Assembly (NCBI RefSeq): GCF_008639165.1
Contig: NZ_CP029197.1
Span: forward strand, 2,232,001-2,296,000
Origin: Streptomyces venezuelae ATCC 10712
GTDB lineage: Bacteria > Actinomycetota > Actinomycetes > Streptomycetales > Streptomycetaceae
Direction: 5' to 3'
DNA: 64,000 bases
Part shown: piece after piece, positions 53,232 to 61,476 of the stretch
Numbering within the stretch: position 1 is the stretch's first letter
Layout: each line of letters starts with the position of its first letter
Program-made: the position numbers and the translations under genes
Notes under the pieces: generated by a model
Told to the model about the DNA's origin: nothing
Database searches by the model: none
What the model saw: only the letters and a program-made list of their open reading frames with translations

Positions 53232-53878
53232 GCAACAAGTACGCCGAGGCCGCCGACTACTTCAAGAGCGCCACAGCCGGCCACCAGGTGACCGTCCTGC
53301 ACGAGGACGGCCTCTACCGCCACCTCCGCTTCCGAACCCCTGGCAACGGCAGCTCCTACGGCTACGACCTGATCACCTGGCCGTACAACCTCGTCATCCG
53401 CGGCGGCTGGACGTTCACGTTCAGCATCGACGCCACTGAGGACATGTTCGACCTGTTCCGTCGCACGTCCTTCCCCGGCGAGATCAACCCCAGCTACTGG
53501 CAGGAGAAGGTCACCGCCGGCCGGGACCAGATCGAGGCGTTCTCCGAGGAACTCCTCAAGAAGGAGATCGAGGACACGGTCCAGCAGTGGGAGCAGGGCT
53601 CCCCGGTGGCCGGTCTGCGGGAGGCGGTCCAGGAGCACTTCTTCGGGGAGTGGCCGGAGTACAACCTGGAGTACCGCGAGGAAGCCAACCGGGCGCTGCA
53701 CGACTTCTCCTTCCGGCCGAAGGACGCCAAGCCCGGCGACTACCCCTACGCCTTCGACGACTGGTCTGAGTGGCGCCTGACCGAGTTCTCGCCGGCCTTC
53801 CTGTGGTCCTGCTACGCCATCCGGTACGGCATCGAGCTGTACGGCGCGGCCCGCAAGACCGGGGCGGTGTCGGCATGA
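53228..53878 (+). CDS. Prophage protein of unknown function
   Basis: A 216-residue soluble protein rich in aromatics (GYDLITWPYNLVIRGGWTFT, DMFDLFRRTSFPGEINPSYW). The pattern is familiar from actinophage early regions, where such proteins are conserved but untested. Coupled both sides. Confidence 0.68.
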   Translation: MSNKYAEAADYFKSATAGHQVTVLHEDGLYRHLRFRTPGNGSSYGYDLITWPYNLVIRGGWTFTFSIDATEDMFDLFRRTSFPGEINPSYWQEKVTAGRDQIEAFSEELLKKEIEDTVQQWEQGSPVAGLREAVQEHFFGEWPEYNLEYREEANRALHDFSFRPKDAKPGDYPYAFDDWSEWRLTEFSPAFLWSCYAIRYGIELYGAARKTGAVSA

Positions 53879-54384
53879 GCTCCCACGCCAAGCGTGAAGC
53901 ACTCAAGGCCAAGGGCCAGCGGCTGGCCGACACCTTCAACGCAGTCCACCCTGTGGGCACCCGTGTCGTCGCCTACCCGCTGACGCGCCCCGAGGACAAC
54001 ACGCCCAGCCTCTTCGAGAGGCTCGTCACCACGACCCGCACCCCGGCCTGGTCTCTCGGATGCGGAGAGCCTGTCGTGTCCGTCCACGGCTACGCCGGCG
54101 GCATCAGCCTTGAGCACGTCGACATCGACCACGACAGTCCGCTCGGCGACGGCGAGCTCCTTGCCCACACGTTGACCGTCGACAACCTGACCCGGTTCGA
54201 CAACTGGCTCGACAAGCTCGGCGTCTTCGCGAAGCCCTACTGGGAGCCCGTCGATGGGAAGCTCGCCGTCACCGGACTGCGGATCGGCTCGAACTATGCA
54301 GACCGGGTGGTCGCCCGGTTCGGCGACATGATCATCCGGCGTGCCGACGGCAGCTTCTACGTCCGGCAGGCGGTGGCGTCGTGA
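53875..54384 (+). CDS. Prophage protein of unknown function
   Basis: A 169-residue soluble protein. TRVVAYPLTRPEDNTPSLFE and TRTPAWSLGCGEPVVSVHGY suggest a small beta domain seen in phage proteins. Coupled both sides. Confidence 0.65.
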   Translation: MSSHAKREALKAKGQRLADTFNAVHPVGTRVVAYPLTRPEDNTPSLFERLVTTTRTPAWSLGCGEPVVSVHGYAGGISLEHVDIDHDSPLGDGELLAHTLTVDNLTRFDNWLDKLGVFAKPYWEPVDGKLAVTGLRIGSNYADRVVARFGDMIIRRADGSFYVRQAVAS

Positions 54385-54593
54385 CCTACTTCGACAACCC
54401 GGGAATGCCTACGCCGAACGAGCGGGGCACGTACTGCCCGCACGGCGTCCTGGTCATGGGCCCGATCAGCGACAACGTCTTCATGGTCGTGGACCCGTGG
54501 CCTTGCCCGAAGCCCGGCTGCACGCGTGAGCGCTTCGAGCGGTTCATGGACGAGGCCAACGCGGAGCTGGCCGCAGCCGAGTCCGCCTCATGA
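54381..54593 (+). CDS. Small prophage protein with zinc-like cysteines
   Basis: A 70-residue protein; GTYCPHG and PWPCPKPGCTRERFERFMDE give three Cys and a His. Coupled both sides. Confidence 0.6.
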   Translation: MTYFDNPGMPTPNERGTYCPHGVLVMGPISDNVFMVVDPWPCPKPGCTRERFERFMDEANAELAAAESAS

Positions 54594-54793
54594 CCCCGCA
54601 GACGGCGATCGTGTCCGCCCTCCTGTGCGACCTGGACGCCGCGCCCGCCCCGGTCCGGCAGACGGTCGGCGGCCCGCTCCTCCGAGCCCTTCGTGTCGTC
54701 GACCCCGACTACGCCGCCTCGCTCGCCGCTGGCCACATCGAAGACCTCGACACGTGGGCCACACGGGTTCTGGGGCCGGAGGACGCCGCATGA
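54590..54793 (+). CDS. Small prophage protein, unknown
   Basis: A 67-residue helical protein (IVSALLCDLDAAPAPVRQTV..). Overlaps its neighbours by ATGA. Confidence 0.55.
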   Translation: MTPQTAIVSALLCDLDAAPAPVRQTVGGPLLRALRVVDPDYAASLAAGHIEDLDTWATRVLGPEDAA

Positions 54794-54882
54794 CCCGGGT
54801 CTGGCTGCAGCTCGCCGCCATCACCGCCGCATCCCTCGCCCTGCTCGCGCTCGGGCGCCACCTCTCCAAGGAGCCCTCGTGA
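54790..54882 (+). CDS. 30-residue single-TM peptide
   Basis: MTRVWLQLAAITAASLALLA, then LGRHLSKEPS. One TM with a basic tail; kept because both ends are coupled (ATGA and GTGA) to real neighbours. Confidence 0.5.
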   Translation: MTRVWLQLAAITAASLALLALGRHLSKEPS

Positions 54883-55058
54883 GTGCCTACCTGCGCTGCC
54901 CGGCGCCCCACTGCGACCACCGCGTGGCCGCGTTCGGTTCCCGGGCCGCCGAGGACATGACCGACCACCTCGTCGCCGTCCACAAGTTCCCCGAAGTCTC
55001 CGCCAGCTACCAGGCGCAGATGCTCCTCCCCATCACTGGCCCCCGCGCCGCCGCCTAG
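54879..55058 (+). CDS. C2H2-like zinc-finger small protein
   Basis: A 59-residue protein. LRCPAPHCDHRV and DHLVAVHKF give a Cys-x4-Cys..His-x4-His arrangement, a single zinc finger. GTG start overlaps the previous stop. Confidence 0.62.
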   Translation: MSAYLRCPAPHCDHRVAAFGSRAAEDMTDHLVAVHKFPEVSASYQAQMLLPITGPRAAA

Positions 55059-55120
55059 CTCGCCGGGCCCCGCGGTGAACCGACCCGCCGGCCCGGCGCA
55101 CAAGCCACCAAGGAGAACCC

Positions 55121-55609
55121 GTGATCAGCACCCGCCCCACCGTCGACGCCATCGAGCCCGCCCCGGGCCTCCTCGCGTACCAGATCCCCGGCCAGACCGA
55201 GTGGCGGCTCACCCACCACTCCGGACTCGCCCTCGCCTACTGCCGCGACCAGCAGCACGCCGAGGACACGGCCCGCCTCATCGCTGGCTTCACGGACTGG
55301 ACCCGGTCCGCCGACGACATCCGCGGCGACGAAACCGTCGCTGCCTCCCTCGACGAGCTGCGGTTCCTCATCAGCTACGAGGCCAGCGCCACCCTCCCCG
55401 AGCGCCACATGCCGCAGCTGCCGGCGACGTACACCGACGCCGACATCCAGGCCGCGGCCACCTACCACCAGGGCGACACCACCGACGGGCTCGCCATCAT
55501 CTCGGCCATGGCCCAGTCGTCGAAGTTCGCTGGCCTCGGCACCGACACGTTCAACGAGGCCTTCGGCAAGGTCATGCGGATCGTGCACCCCGAGCACTAC
55601 GCCGCCTAG
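55121..55609 (+). CDS. Prophage protein of unknown function
   Basis: A 162-residue soluble protein. It has a strand-rich N-terminus (LLAYQIPGQTEWRLTHHSGL) and helical C-terminus. AAGGAG SD before GTG. Followed by a hairpin, so it ends the first coupled early block. Confidence 0.65.
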   Translation: MISTRPTVDAIEPAPGLLAYQIPGQTEWRLTHHSGLALAYCRDQQHAEDTARLIAGFTDWTRSADDIRGDETVAASLDELRFLISYEASATLPERHMPQLPATYTDADIQAAATYHQGDTTDGLAIISAMAQSSKFAGLGTDTFNEAFGKVMRIVHPEHYAA

Positions 55610-55650
55610 CCCCCTCCAGACCGGCGCGTCGAGCCCCCAGCTCCGCGCCG

Positions 55651-55691
55651 ACCAGGCCCGCCCTATCCCCCCGTTCCGGGGCGGGCCTGGT
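55651..55691 (+). terminator. Hairpin between two early prophage blocks
   Basis: ACCAGGCCCGCCC and GGGCGGGCCTGGT form a perfect 13-bp stem with a 15-nt loop. Confidence 0.72.
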
Positions 55692-55715
55692 TCCTCACAC
55701 CCTCAGGAGCCCTTC

Positions 55716-55961
55716 ATGGACCACGCCATCACCCTGGAAGTCGCGAACCACGTCCTGTTCCACTACGGCCGCGGCGGCTACCAGGCCGGCGGCTTCACCG
55801 AGCAGCTCATCACGACCATCGACATGGCCGACCCGGCCAACCGCGACAAGCTCGCTCTCGGCTTCCCCGAGTACGTGGCCGCCGTCGTCGCCATCAAGGG
55901 CGACCCCGACGGCGTCGCCCGCCTCACCGCCGTCGCGAACCCCGGCGAGGTGGCCGCATGA
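55716..55961 (+). CDS. Small prophage protein, unknown
   Basis: An 81-residue protein (LEVANHVLFHYGRGGYQAGG, ..FTEQLITTIDMADPANRDKL). First gene of the recombination block; CAGGAG SD. Confidence 0.62.
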   Translation: MDHAITLEVANHVLFHYGRGGYQAGGFTEQLITTIDMADPANRDKLALGFPEYVAAVVAIKGDPDGVARLTAVANPGEVAA

Positions 55962-56056
55962 TCACCTGCCCGTGCGGCGACACCGCTGGCCCGTTCGTCC
56001 GCACCCCGAAGGGCGTCCGCTGCGAGGACTGCGTCGAGAAGAAGGTGACCCAGTGA
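55958..56056 (+). CDS. 32-residue zinc-ribbon peptide
   Basis: MITCPCGDTAGPFVRTPKGV, then RCEDCVEKKVTQ. Two CxC/CxxC knuckles make one zinc ribbon. Too short for usual gene callers, but coupled at both ends. Confidence 0.55.
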   Translation: MITCPCGDTAGPFVRTPKGVRCEDCVEKKVTQ

Positions 56057-56892
56057 CCGCCGCCGGGGGCGAGGTCGAGCCCGGCCTGTACGACATCCCC
56101 GCCGAGCTGTACCACCAGGACCCCGTCCCCGGCGGCAGCCTCTCCTCCACCGGCATCCGGCGCCTCACCGACTGCCCCGCCCGGTTCAAGCACCACCTCG
56201 ACAACCCCGAGCCCTACAAGCCCGCCTACGAGTTCGGCACCGCCGCCCACACCGTCGTCCTCGGCGACGGGCCCGAACTGATCGTCGTCGACGCCGCCCG
56301 CTGGGACACCAAGGAGACCAAGGCGAAGGTCGCCGAGATCCGCGCCGCCGGCAACGTGCCCCTCAAGCCCGAGGCCAAGCAGCGGATCGACGACATGGCC
56401 GAAGTCCTCGCCCGCCACACCGAAGCCTCCGAACTCTTCACCCCCGGCAGCGGGATCGCCGAGCAGTCCGCCTTCTGGCCCGACGAGCACGGCACCTGGC
56501 TCCGGACTCGCTTCGACTGGCTCCGCGACGAGGAGATCGTCGACTACAAGAGCGCCCGGTCCGTCCATCCCGACGCCATCCAGAAGGCCATCTACCAGCA
56601 CGGCTACTTCCAGCAAGACCCGCACTACCGGCGAGTGGCCATCGAACTCGGCCTCATCCCGCCGCACGGCGCCTTCAAGTTCGTGATGCAGGAGAAGGAG
56701 CCGCCGTACCTGGTGCAGGTCGTCGAGATCGACTTCCCGGCCCGCGTCATCGGCGACGAGATGAACCGCGAGGCCATCGACATCTACCGCGACTGCCAGG
56801 CCACAGGCGAGTGGCCGGGCTACAGCCTCACCACCCTGCACGTCTCGCTCCCGCCCTGGTTCGAGCGCAAGTACATCGAGGAGAACTCGTGA
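56053..56892 (+). CDS. RecE-like PD-(D/E)XK exonuclease
   Basis: A 279-residue nuclease. GLYDIPAELYHQDPVPGGSL and SSTGIRRLTDCPARFKHHLD are typical of the exonuclease VIII / DUF3799 group, and TRFDWLRDEEIVDYKSAR supplies the Asp..Asp-x-Lys metal site. QxxxY helix motif (YQHGYF) follows. It should resect dsDNA ends for single-strand annealing, with the ATPase next door. GTG overlaps the previous stop. Confidence 0.88.
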   Translation: MTAAGGEVEPGLYDIPAELYHQDPVPGGSLSSTGIRRLTDCPARFKHHLDNPEPYKPAYEFGTAAHTVVLGDGPELIVVDAARWDTKETKAKVAEIRAAGNVPLKPEAKQRIDDMAEVLARHTEASELFTPGSGIAEQSAFWPDEHGTWLRTRFDWLRDEEIVDYKSARSVHPDAIQKAIYQHGYFQQDPHYRRVAIELGLIPPHGAFKFVMQEKEPPYLVQVVEIDFPARVIGDEMNREAIDIYRDCQATGEWPGYSLTTLHVSLPPWFERKYIEENS

Positions 56893-57857
56893 GCCAGCTC
56901 CCCCCGCCCGTCCGCCGAGCACAGGCCCCGCAGGCCCCGGCCGTCGACGAGTACGACGACGGGCCGGCCACCTTCCGGCCCGCCAGCAAGGACGGCCACT
57001 ACGCCCGGCTCTCCATCCAGGGGCCCTCCGGATCGGGCAAGACGTGGACCGGACTGCACGCCGCCGCGGGCTTCGCCGAAGGGGAACGGTTCGCCGTCGT
57101 CGACACCGAACGTGGCGCCTCCGGCCTCTACGTCAACGAGGTCGGCGCCCCCTACGACGTCCTCCCCATGCGCCGGTACAACCCTCGCGGCCTCGTCAAG
57201 GCGCTCGCCGTCGCCGTCCAGGCCGGCTACCCGGTCGTCATGGTCGACTCCCTCACCCACTTCTGGAAGGGCGCGGACGGCACCCTCGACCAGGTCTCGC
57301 AGGTCGCCGACAGCAAGTACCGCGGCAACACGTTCGCGGCCTGGAAGGACGGCGGCGAGATCCAGGACGAAATGGTCGAAGCCCTCATGTCCTACCCCGG
57401 ACACGTGGTCGCGACCATGAGGTCCTCGATCAAGATGGTCCTGGAGAACGGCAGCAAGACCCCGGTCAGCAAGGGGATGCTCGCCGAGCAGCGGCAGGGA
57501 ATCGAGTTCGAGTTCGGGGTCGCCGCCGAACTGAACCGGGCGAACACGATGCGGTTCATCAAGTCCCGCTGCCCCGTGTTCAACGGCCGCGAGATCGACA
57601 AGCCCGACGGCGCCCGCGACATCGCCAAGCCGTACCTCGACTGGCTGCGCGCCGGCGCCAAGGACATCGACACCACCGCCTGGGTCGACCACGCCAGTTC
57701 CGCCACCGCCACTGCGGACAGCCTCCTCGCCCTGTACCGCGAGATCGAAGCGGCCAGCGCCCTCGCCACCCCGCTCATGCACCCCGAGACCGGCCAGCCC
57801 ACCAGCCTCGGCGCCTACATCAAGGAGCGCGGACTCGCGCTCAAGGCAGCGCAGTAA
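56889..57857 (+). CDS. RecA/RAD55-like AAA ATPase, Sak4-type annealing protein
   Basis: A 322-residue protein. Walker A GPSGSGKT at 45-52, Walker B VVMVDS near 118, then a RecA-fold core with AEQRQGIEFEFGV. Such single-core ATPases beside phage exonucleases are the Sak4 group of recombinases. A role in annealing the resected phage DNA is inferred from the pairing. GTG overlaps the nuclease stop. Confidence 0.85.
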   Translation: MSQLPPPVRRAQAPQAPAVDEYDDGPATFRPASKDGHYARLSIQGPSGSGKTWTGLHAAAGFAEGERFAVVDTERGASGLYVNEVGAPYDVLPMRRYNPRGLVKALAVAVQAGYPVVMVDSLTHFWKGADGTLDQVSQVADSKYRGNTFAAWKDGGEIQDEMVEALMSYPGHVVATMRSSIKMVLENGSKTPVSKGMLAEQRQGIEFEFGVAAELNRANTMRFIKSRCPVFNGREIDKPDGARDIAKPYLDWLRAGAKDIDTTAWVDHASSATATADSLLALYREIEAASALATPLMHPETGQPTSLGAYIKERGLALKAAQ

Positions 57858-57885
57858 CCCCAACCTCGACCGGAAGGACATCGTC

Positions 57886-58257
57886 ATGGCCCGCCGTCTC
57901 ACCGTTGCCGAGCAGCTCGCCTCCGAGGAGAAGGACATCCTCCTCGACCGCATCTCCGAGCAGTCCGGCTGGTCCCAGTTCCTCGTCATGCAGGCCGTCC
58001 TCGTCTACGGCGCCGAGCACGACACGTTCAGCTGCAACCAGCTGCGAGACGTCCTGCCCGAGTTGGGCCACGGCTTCCTCGGCGCCGCGATCAACGCCCT
58101 CCGGCAGGGCGGCATCCTGCAGCACACCGGCCAGTACGTGCCCTCGACGTCGCCGGCCACACACGGCCACCCCATCGCCCTGTGGCGATTGTCCGTCAAG
58201 GGCCTGCTGATAGCCGAGCAGCGCCGCACACGCACCCAGCAGAGGCCGGCGGCATGA
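57886..58257 (+). CDS. wHTH-like prophage protein
   Basis: A 123-residue protein. FSCNQLRDVLPELGHGFLGA and INALRQGGILQHTGQYVPS look like a winged helix for DNA binding. Function unknown; coupled to the next gene. Confidence 0.62.
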   Translation: MARRLTVAEQLASEEKDILLDRISEQSGWSQFLVMQAVLVYGAEHDTFSCNQLRDVLPELGHGFLGAAINALRQGGILQHTGQYVPSTSPATHGHPIALWRLSVKGLLIAEQRRTRTQQRPAA

Positions 58258-58427
58258 GCTTCCAGGACTTCCGGCGCCGCCCGGAACGCAACTGCCTCCG
58301 AGAGCTCGCCGCCATCCGCATCCTCGACGACCTCCGCCGATGGCGAGCCGCACGAGACCTCCACACCTGCCAGGCCCTCTGGGTCCTCCCCGCACGCACA
58401 CCCGACCGGAAGGAGACCGGACAGTGA
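58254..58427 (+). CDS. Small basic prophage protein
   Basis: A 57-residue Arg-rich helical protein (FRRRPERNCLRELAAIRILD, DLRRWRAARDLHTCQALWVL). Coupled to its neighbours (ATGA, GTGA). Confidence 0.58.
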   Translation: MSFQDFRRRPERNCLRELAAIRILDDLRRWRAARDLHTCQALWVLPARTPDRKETGQ

Positions 58428-58810
58428 CCCGCAACTTCGACTGGATGGAACAGGCCTCCTGCGCCCAGACAGACCCCGAGCTCTTCTTTCCCGACAGCGG
58501 GAACGTCGCAGAAGCCCGGAAGGTCTGCCACGCCTGCCCCGTCAAGCTGGACTGCGAGGCCCACACCCAGCTCCTGGAGGAGGGCTTCTCCCGGGACCAG
58601 CGCGTCGGAACCTGGGCCGGACAGACCGGTCGGGACCGCTATCGCGCGGCCGACCCCACAGCGCCCCAGCAGACAACTCATGGGCAGATCGTCCACCTCG
58701 TCAAGCGCGGCCTGCCCGCCGACACCGTCGCCGACATCGTCGGATGCAGTACCCGCACCGTGTGGCGCGTCGCCAGTCAGCGGCGATCCGACCTCGGGGA
58801 GGCGGCATGA
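58424..58810 (+). CDS. WhiB-family iron-sulfur regulator with an added C-terminal HTH
   Basis: A 128-residue protein. Cys13, Cys35, Cys38 and Cys44 (C..CxxC..C) are the four 4Fe-4S ligands, and VGTWAGQTGRDR is the G(V/I)WGG-type turn with basic tail. After that come about 45 extra residues reading HGQIVHLVKRGLPADTVADI and VGCSTRTVWRVASQR, a resolvase-like HTH. WhiB proteins usually bind sigma factor region 4; this fusion adds its own DNA-binding unit. GTG start is coupled upstream, ATGA downstream. Confidence 0.88.
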   Translation: MTRNFDWMEQASCAQTDPELFFPDSGNVAEARKVCHACPVKLDCEAHTQLLEEGFSRDQRVGTWAGQTGRDRYRAADPTAPQQTTHGQIVHLVKRGLPADTVADIVGCSTRTVWRVASQRRSDLGEAA

Positions 58811-59223
58811 TCCCCGGGATCCGGGTGGGGCACGGAGCGCGCGAGCACATCGCCATCTCCACCACCCTCACCTTCGCCGACGGCCTCGACCTGATCGCCG
58901 TGGAGCGAGTCGTCAACGGCGGCAACGCCGACCTCACCGACGCCGAGAAGGCCGAGGCCGGCCGCAGGCTCCAGGCCCGCGACGTCCCCCAGGCGGAGAT
59001 CAGCAGACGCATCGGCCTCAGCCTCTCCACCGTCCAGGCCTGGGCGAAGAACGGTTGGGTCGTACCCAGCTCTTCCGTCGAGACCGCGCCCCTGGACATC
59101 GGCAACGCCAGCCACGGCCGCTCCGGCTACACGAAGGGCTGCCGCTGCCTCCGCTGCCGCACAGGCGCCCGAGACGCGGCCAGGCAGCGTCGGGCCGCCA
59201 AGCGGCAGCAGACCGCCGCCTAG
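58807..59223 (+). CDS. HTH protein with C-terminal zinc-like knuckle
   Basis: A 138-residue protein. VPQAEISRRIGLSLSTVQAW is a helix-turn-helix and SGYTKGCRCLRCRTGARDAA has CRCLRC, a zinc or nucleic-acid-binding knuckle common in actinophages. It may act in replication or transcription control. Confidence 0.7.
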   Translation: MIPGIRVGHGAREHIAISTTLTFADGLDLIAVERVVNGGNADLTDAEKAEAGRRLQARDVPQAEISRRIGLSLSTVQAWAKNGWVVPSSSVETAPLDIGNASHGRSGYTKGCRCLRCRTGARDAARQRRAAKRQQTAA

Positions 59224-59260
59224 ACCACCCACCCGCCAGCCATGATCGAGAGAAGACACC

Positions 59261-60124
59261 GTGGGAATCCGTCTGATCGTCGAGGTGCTCACCAGCGCAC
59301 CCCTGGCCCTGACGCACAGGGAGAAGCTCCTCCTCGTCGTCCTGGCCGAGGACGCCAACGACGAGACCCGCGTGACGTGGAACAGCGTCGAGCGCCCCGA
59401 GGTCCTCCGCGGCGCCAAACTCAGCCGTTCGCAGCTGTACGCCGTCCTCAAGTCGCTGACCGCCAAGGGGGTCCTGGCGAAGCTCACGGCAGGCCAGAAG
59501 AACGGCACCGCCAAATACCAGATTTCCAAGTTCCCCGGCCCTCAGTGTCAGGGATTTCCTGACACTGAGACCACCCCTCAGCGTCCCGAAAACGCTGACA
59601 CTGAAGCCCCTCAGAGTCCCGGAATCCCTGACACTGACGCGAACGGTCAGCGTCCCGGAAATGCGGACACTGACGCGTCTCAGTGTCAGGAAATCCGGGA
59701 CGTCAGTGTCCCGGAATCCGGGACCCCTACCCCTCTTAACCCCTCAACTACTACCCCTCTAGCTAGCAAGCAGGAGAGCCAGCCCGACGCACTCGGCCAC
59801 GGCATCCCAGAAGCCGCCCGCCCACTCGTCGACGGCATCACCGCAGCCGGCATCTACGTCCGCTGGCCCTTCAAGGGCAACAGCTGGTTCCCCGTTCTCG
59901 CGCTCATCCAGAAGTCCGGCGTCCCCGCGATGGTCGACCACGCCGTGAAGGCCGCCTCTCGAACCTCCGTCGAGTCGGCCAACTACTTCCTCAAGGGCTG
60001 GGGGGAACTCCCGCCCACCCCCGCCCCCGGCACCGAGCGCCCCCGCCTCCACGCCGTCGGCAGCCAGCGCCACAAGCCCTTCGAACCGCCCGCCGACACC
60101 TCCGTCTACGCGAACGGATTCTGA
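59261..60124 (+). CDS. Replication initiator-like protein with internal iterons
   Basis: A 287-residue protein. The N-terminal 95 residues form a winged helix (ALTHREKLLLVVLAEDANDE, LSRSQLYAVLKSLTAKGVLA). The middle (about 95-165) consists of 11- and 12-residue repeats (such as PQSPGIPDTDA and NGQRPGNADTDA) encoded by DNA iterons. The C-terminal part has a DnaD-like helix bundle (NSWFPVLALIQKSGVPAMVD). The layout mirrors lambda O, whose gene holds ori. Two bp after its stop comes the DnaC-like loader. GTG/ATG choice: first start at 59261. Confidence 0.82.
   Translation: MGIRLIVEVLTSAPLALTHREKLLLVVLAEDANDETRVTWNSVERPEVLRGAKLSRSQLYAVLKSLTAKGVLAKLTAGQKNGTAKYQISKFPGPQCQGFPDTETTPQRPENADTEAPQSPGIPDTDANGQRPGNADTDASQCQEIRDVSVPESGTPTPLNPSTTTPLASKQESQPDALGHGIPEAARPLVDGITAAGIYVRWPFKGNSWFPVLALIQKSGVPAMVDHAVKAASRTSVESANYFLKGWGELPPTPAPGTERPRLHAVGSQRHKPFEPPADTSVYANGF
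59541..59775 (+). other. Putative replication origin: six iterons plus AT-richer stretch
   Basis: Iterons begin at 59541, 59577, 59610, 59646, 59679 and 59702. The consensus is (C/G)TCAGNGTCCCGGAA, with GACACTGA closing the first four as a dyad. The first copy is a perfect palindrome with 12-bp arms and a 5-bp centre. Spacing is 36, 33, 36, 33, 23 bp. At 59724-59770 the GC content falls to about half, the only such dip nearby. Confidence 0.72.
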
Positions 60125-60126
60125 CC

Positions 60127-60864
60127 ATGCCCGAACCCAGCCCCGCGTTCGGCGGCAACATCACCGACCGCCTCCAGCGCGCACTCGCAGCCCGCGGCCT
60201 CGACCAGATCGACCCCGGCCCCATCGACAACACCCCCGCCGAAGACGAGCCCGGCCACCCCGAGTACCACCGGCGCCGACGCGCCGAATGGAACCTCAAG
60301 CGATGGGCGGCAGTCACCCCGTACCGCTACCAGCACGCCACCTGCACCCACCCCGCACTCCAGCAGTGGGCCGACAAGGTCGCCGCCGACCCGCGCAGCG
60401 CCGGCTTCCTGCTCCTCACCGGCACGTTCGGCACCGGCAAGACCCACGAGTCCTACGGCGCCTTCCGGCGCATCGCCGACGCCGGCCCCGACCGCTACGA
60501 AGTCATCGCCACCACCGCGCCCGACATGTACGCCCTGATGCGCCCCGGCGGCAGCGAGCGCGGCACCGAGTACGAAGTGAAGCGGCTCAAGAAGATCCCG
60601 CTCCTGCTGATCGATGACCTCGGCACCGAGAAGGTCAGCGAGTTCACCGAGGAAGCCACCTACCGGCTCCTCAACGAGCGGTACAACGAGTCGCTGCCGA
60701 CGCTCATCACCAGCAACCTGCCGGCCGACTCGCGCGACCAGAAGGGCGTCAAGCAGGGGCCCGACCTCATTGAGAAGCTCGGCGAGCGGATTGCGGACCG
60801 GCTTCGGGAGATCACCCGCATCGTCCCGATGGACGGACCCAGCCGGCGGCGGGGTGCCGCATGA
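60127..60864 (+). CDS. DnaC-like helicase loader ATPase
   Basis: A 245-residue AAA+ protein. Walker A GTFGTGKT (99-106), Walker B LLLIDDLG (159-166), sensor I ITSNLP (194-199) and an Arg-rich end. It should load the host DnaB onto the origin in the preceding gene, as lambda P or DnaC does. Its C-terminal part is repeated as a fragment at 62821-63111. ATGA overlap with the next gene. Confidence 0.9.
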   Translation: MPEPSPAFGGNITDRLQRALAARGLDQIDPGPIDNTPAEDEPGHPEYHRRRRAEWNLKRWAAVTPYRYQHATCTHPALQQWADKVAADPRSAGFLLLTGTFGTGKTHESYGAFRRIADAGPDRYEVIATTAPDMYALMRPGGSERGTEYEVKRLKKIPLLLIDDLGTEKVSEFTEEATYRLLNERYNESLPTLITSNLPADSRDQKGVKQGPDLIEKLGERIADRLREITRIVPMDGPSRRRGAA

Positions 60865-61145
60865 GCGACAACGCGCGCATGGCAGACGTCGTCTGCGCCA
60901 TTGCCCAGCTGGGATACGCCAGCGGCAAGAGCGGCATCGAGATCGCCGAGGGATGGATCGTTCCCCACGTCGAGGCACTCCTCGCCGTCCGTGAAGCCCG
61001 AGCCAAGAACCCTGCGGCCTTCCCCGGCTACGGCGAAGGCACAGTCGAGGAGACCGCCCGACGCATCATCGCCCGCCTCCTCGACGCGGTTTGGCGGCCT
61101 CCGGACGGCGAATGCCTCGACCTCCCGGAGGCACCTGGTGCCTGA
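60861..61145 (+). CDS. Small prophage protein, unknown
   Basis: A 94-residue helical protein (MADVVCAIAQLGYASGKSGI, ..EETARRIIARLLDAVW). Overlaps the next gene by 8 bp. Confidence 0.6.
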   Translation: MSDNARMADVVCAIAQLGYASGKSGIEIAEGWIVPHVEALLAVREARAKNPAAFPGYGEGTVEETARRIIARLLDAVWRPPDGECLDLPEAPGA

Positions 61146-61476
61146 CGACTTCACCCCCGAGGACATCGCGGCCATGCGACGCGAGGGCGACCTGTCCAGC
61201 TTCCTCCGGGAACAGCTCCGGGCCGGACGCGCCCGCCGCGAGCAGCCCGTCATCCCCGCCCCCAGGCGTCCCACGGGCCGGCCGCCCGGCGCCTGGCCCA
61301 CCAACGCCACGCCCGTCAGCCAGACGCCCTCACGGCACACCGCAGCCGACTGGACCCGAGCCCTCGACGAGTACCGCCAGTGGCTCACCACCACCAACCA
61401 CCCCGAGCTCATGGACCAAGGCCAGACCTGCGGCTGCACCGGCTGCACCCCGCCCACCCAGAAGGAGGACCAGTGA
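61138..61476 (+). CDS. Small prophage protein with Cys-rich end
   Basis: A 112-residue protein ending GQTCGCTGCTPP (CxCxxC). N-terminus MPDDFTPEDIAAMRREGDLS. GTG overlaps both neighbours. Function unknown. Confidence 0.58.
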   Translation: MPDDFTPEDIAAMRREGDLSSFLREQLRAGRARREQPVIPAPRRPTGRPPGAWPTNATPVSQTPSRHTAADWTRALDEYRQWLTTTNHPELMDQGQTCGCTGCTPPTQKEDQ

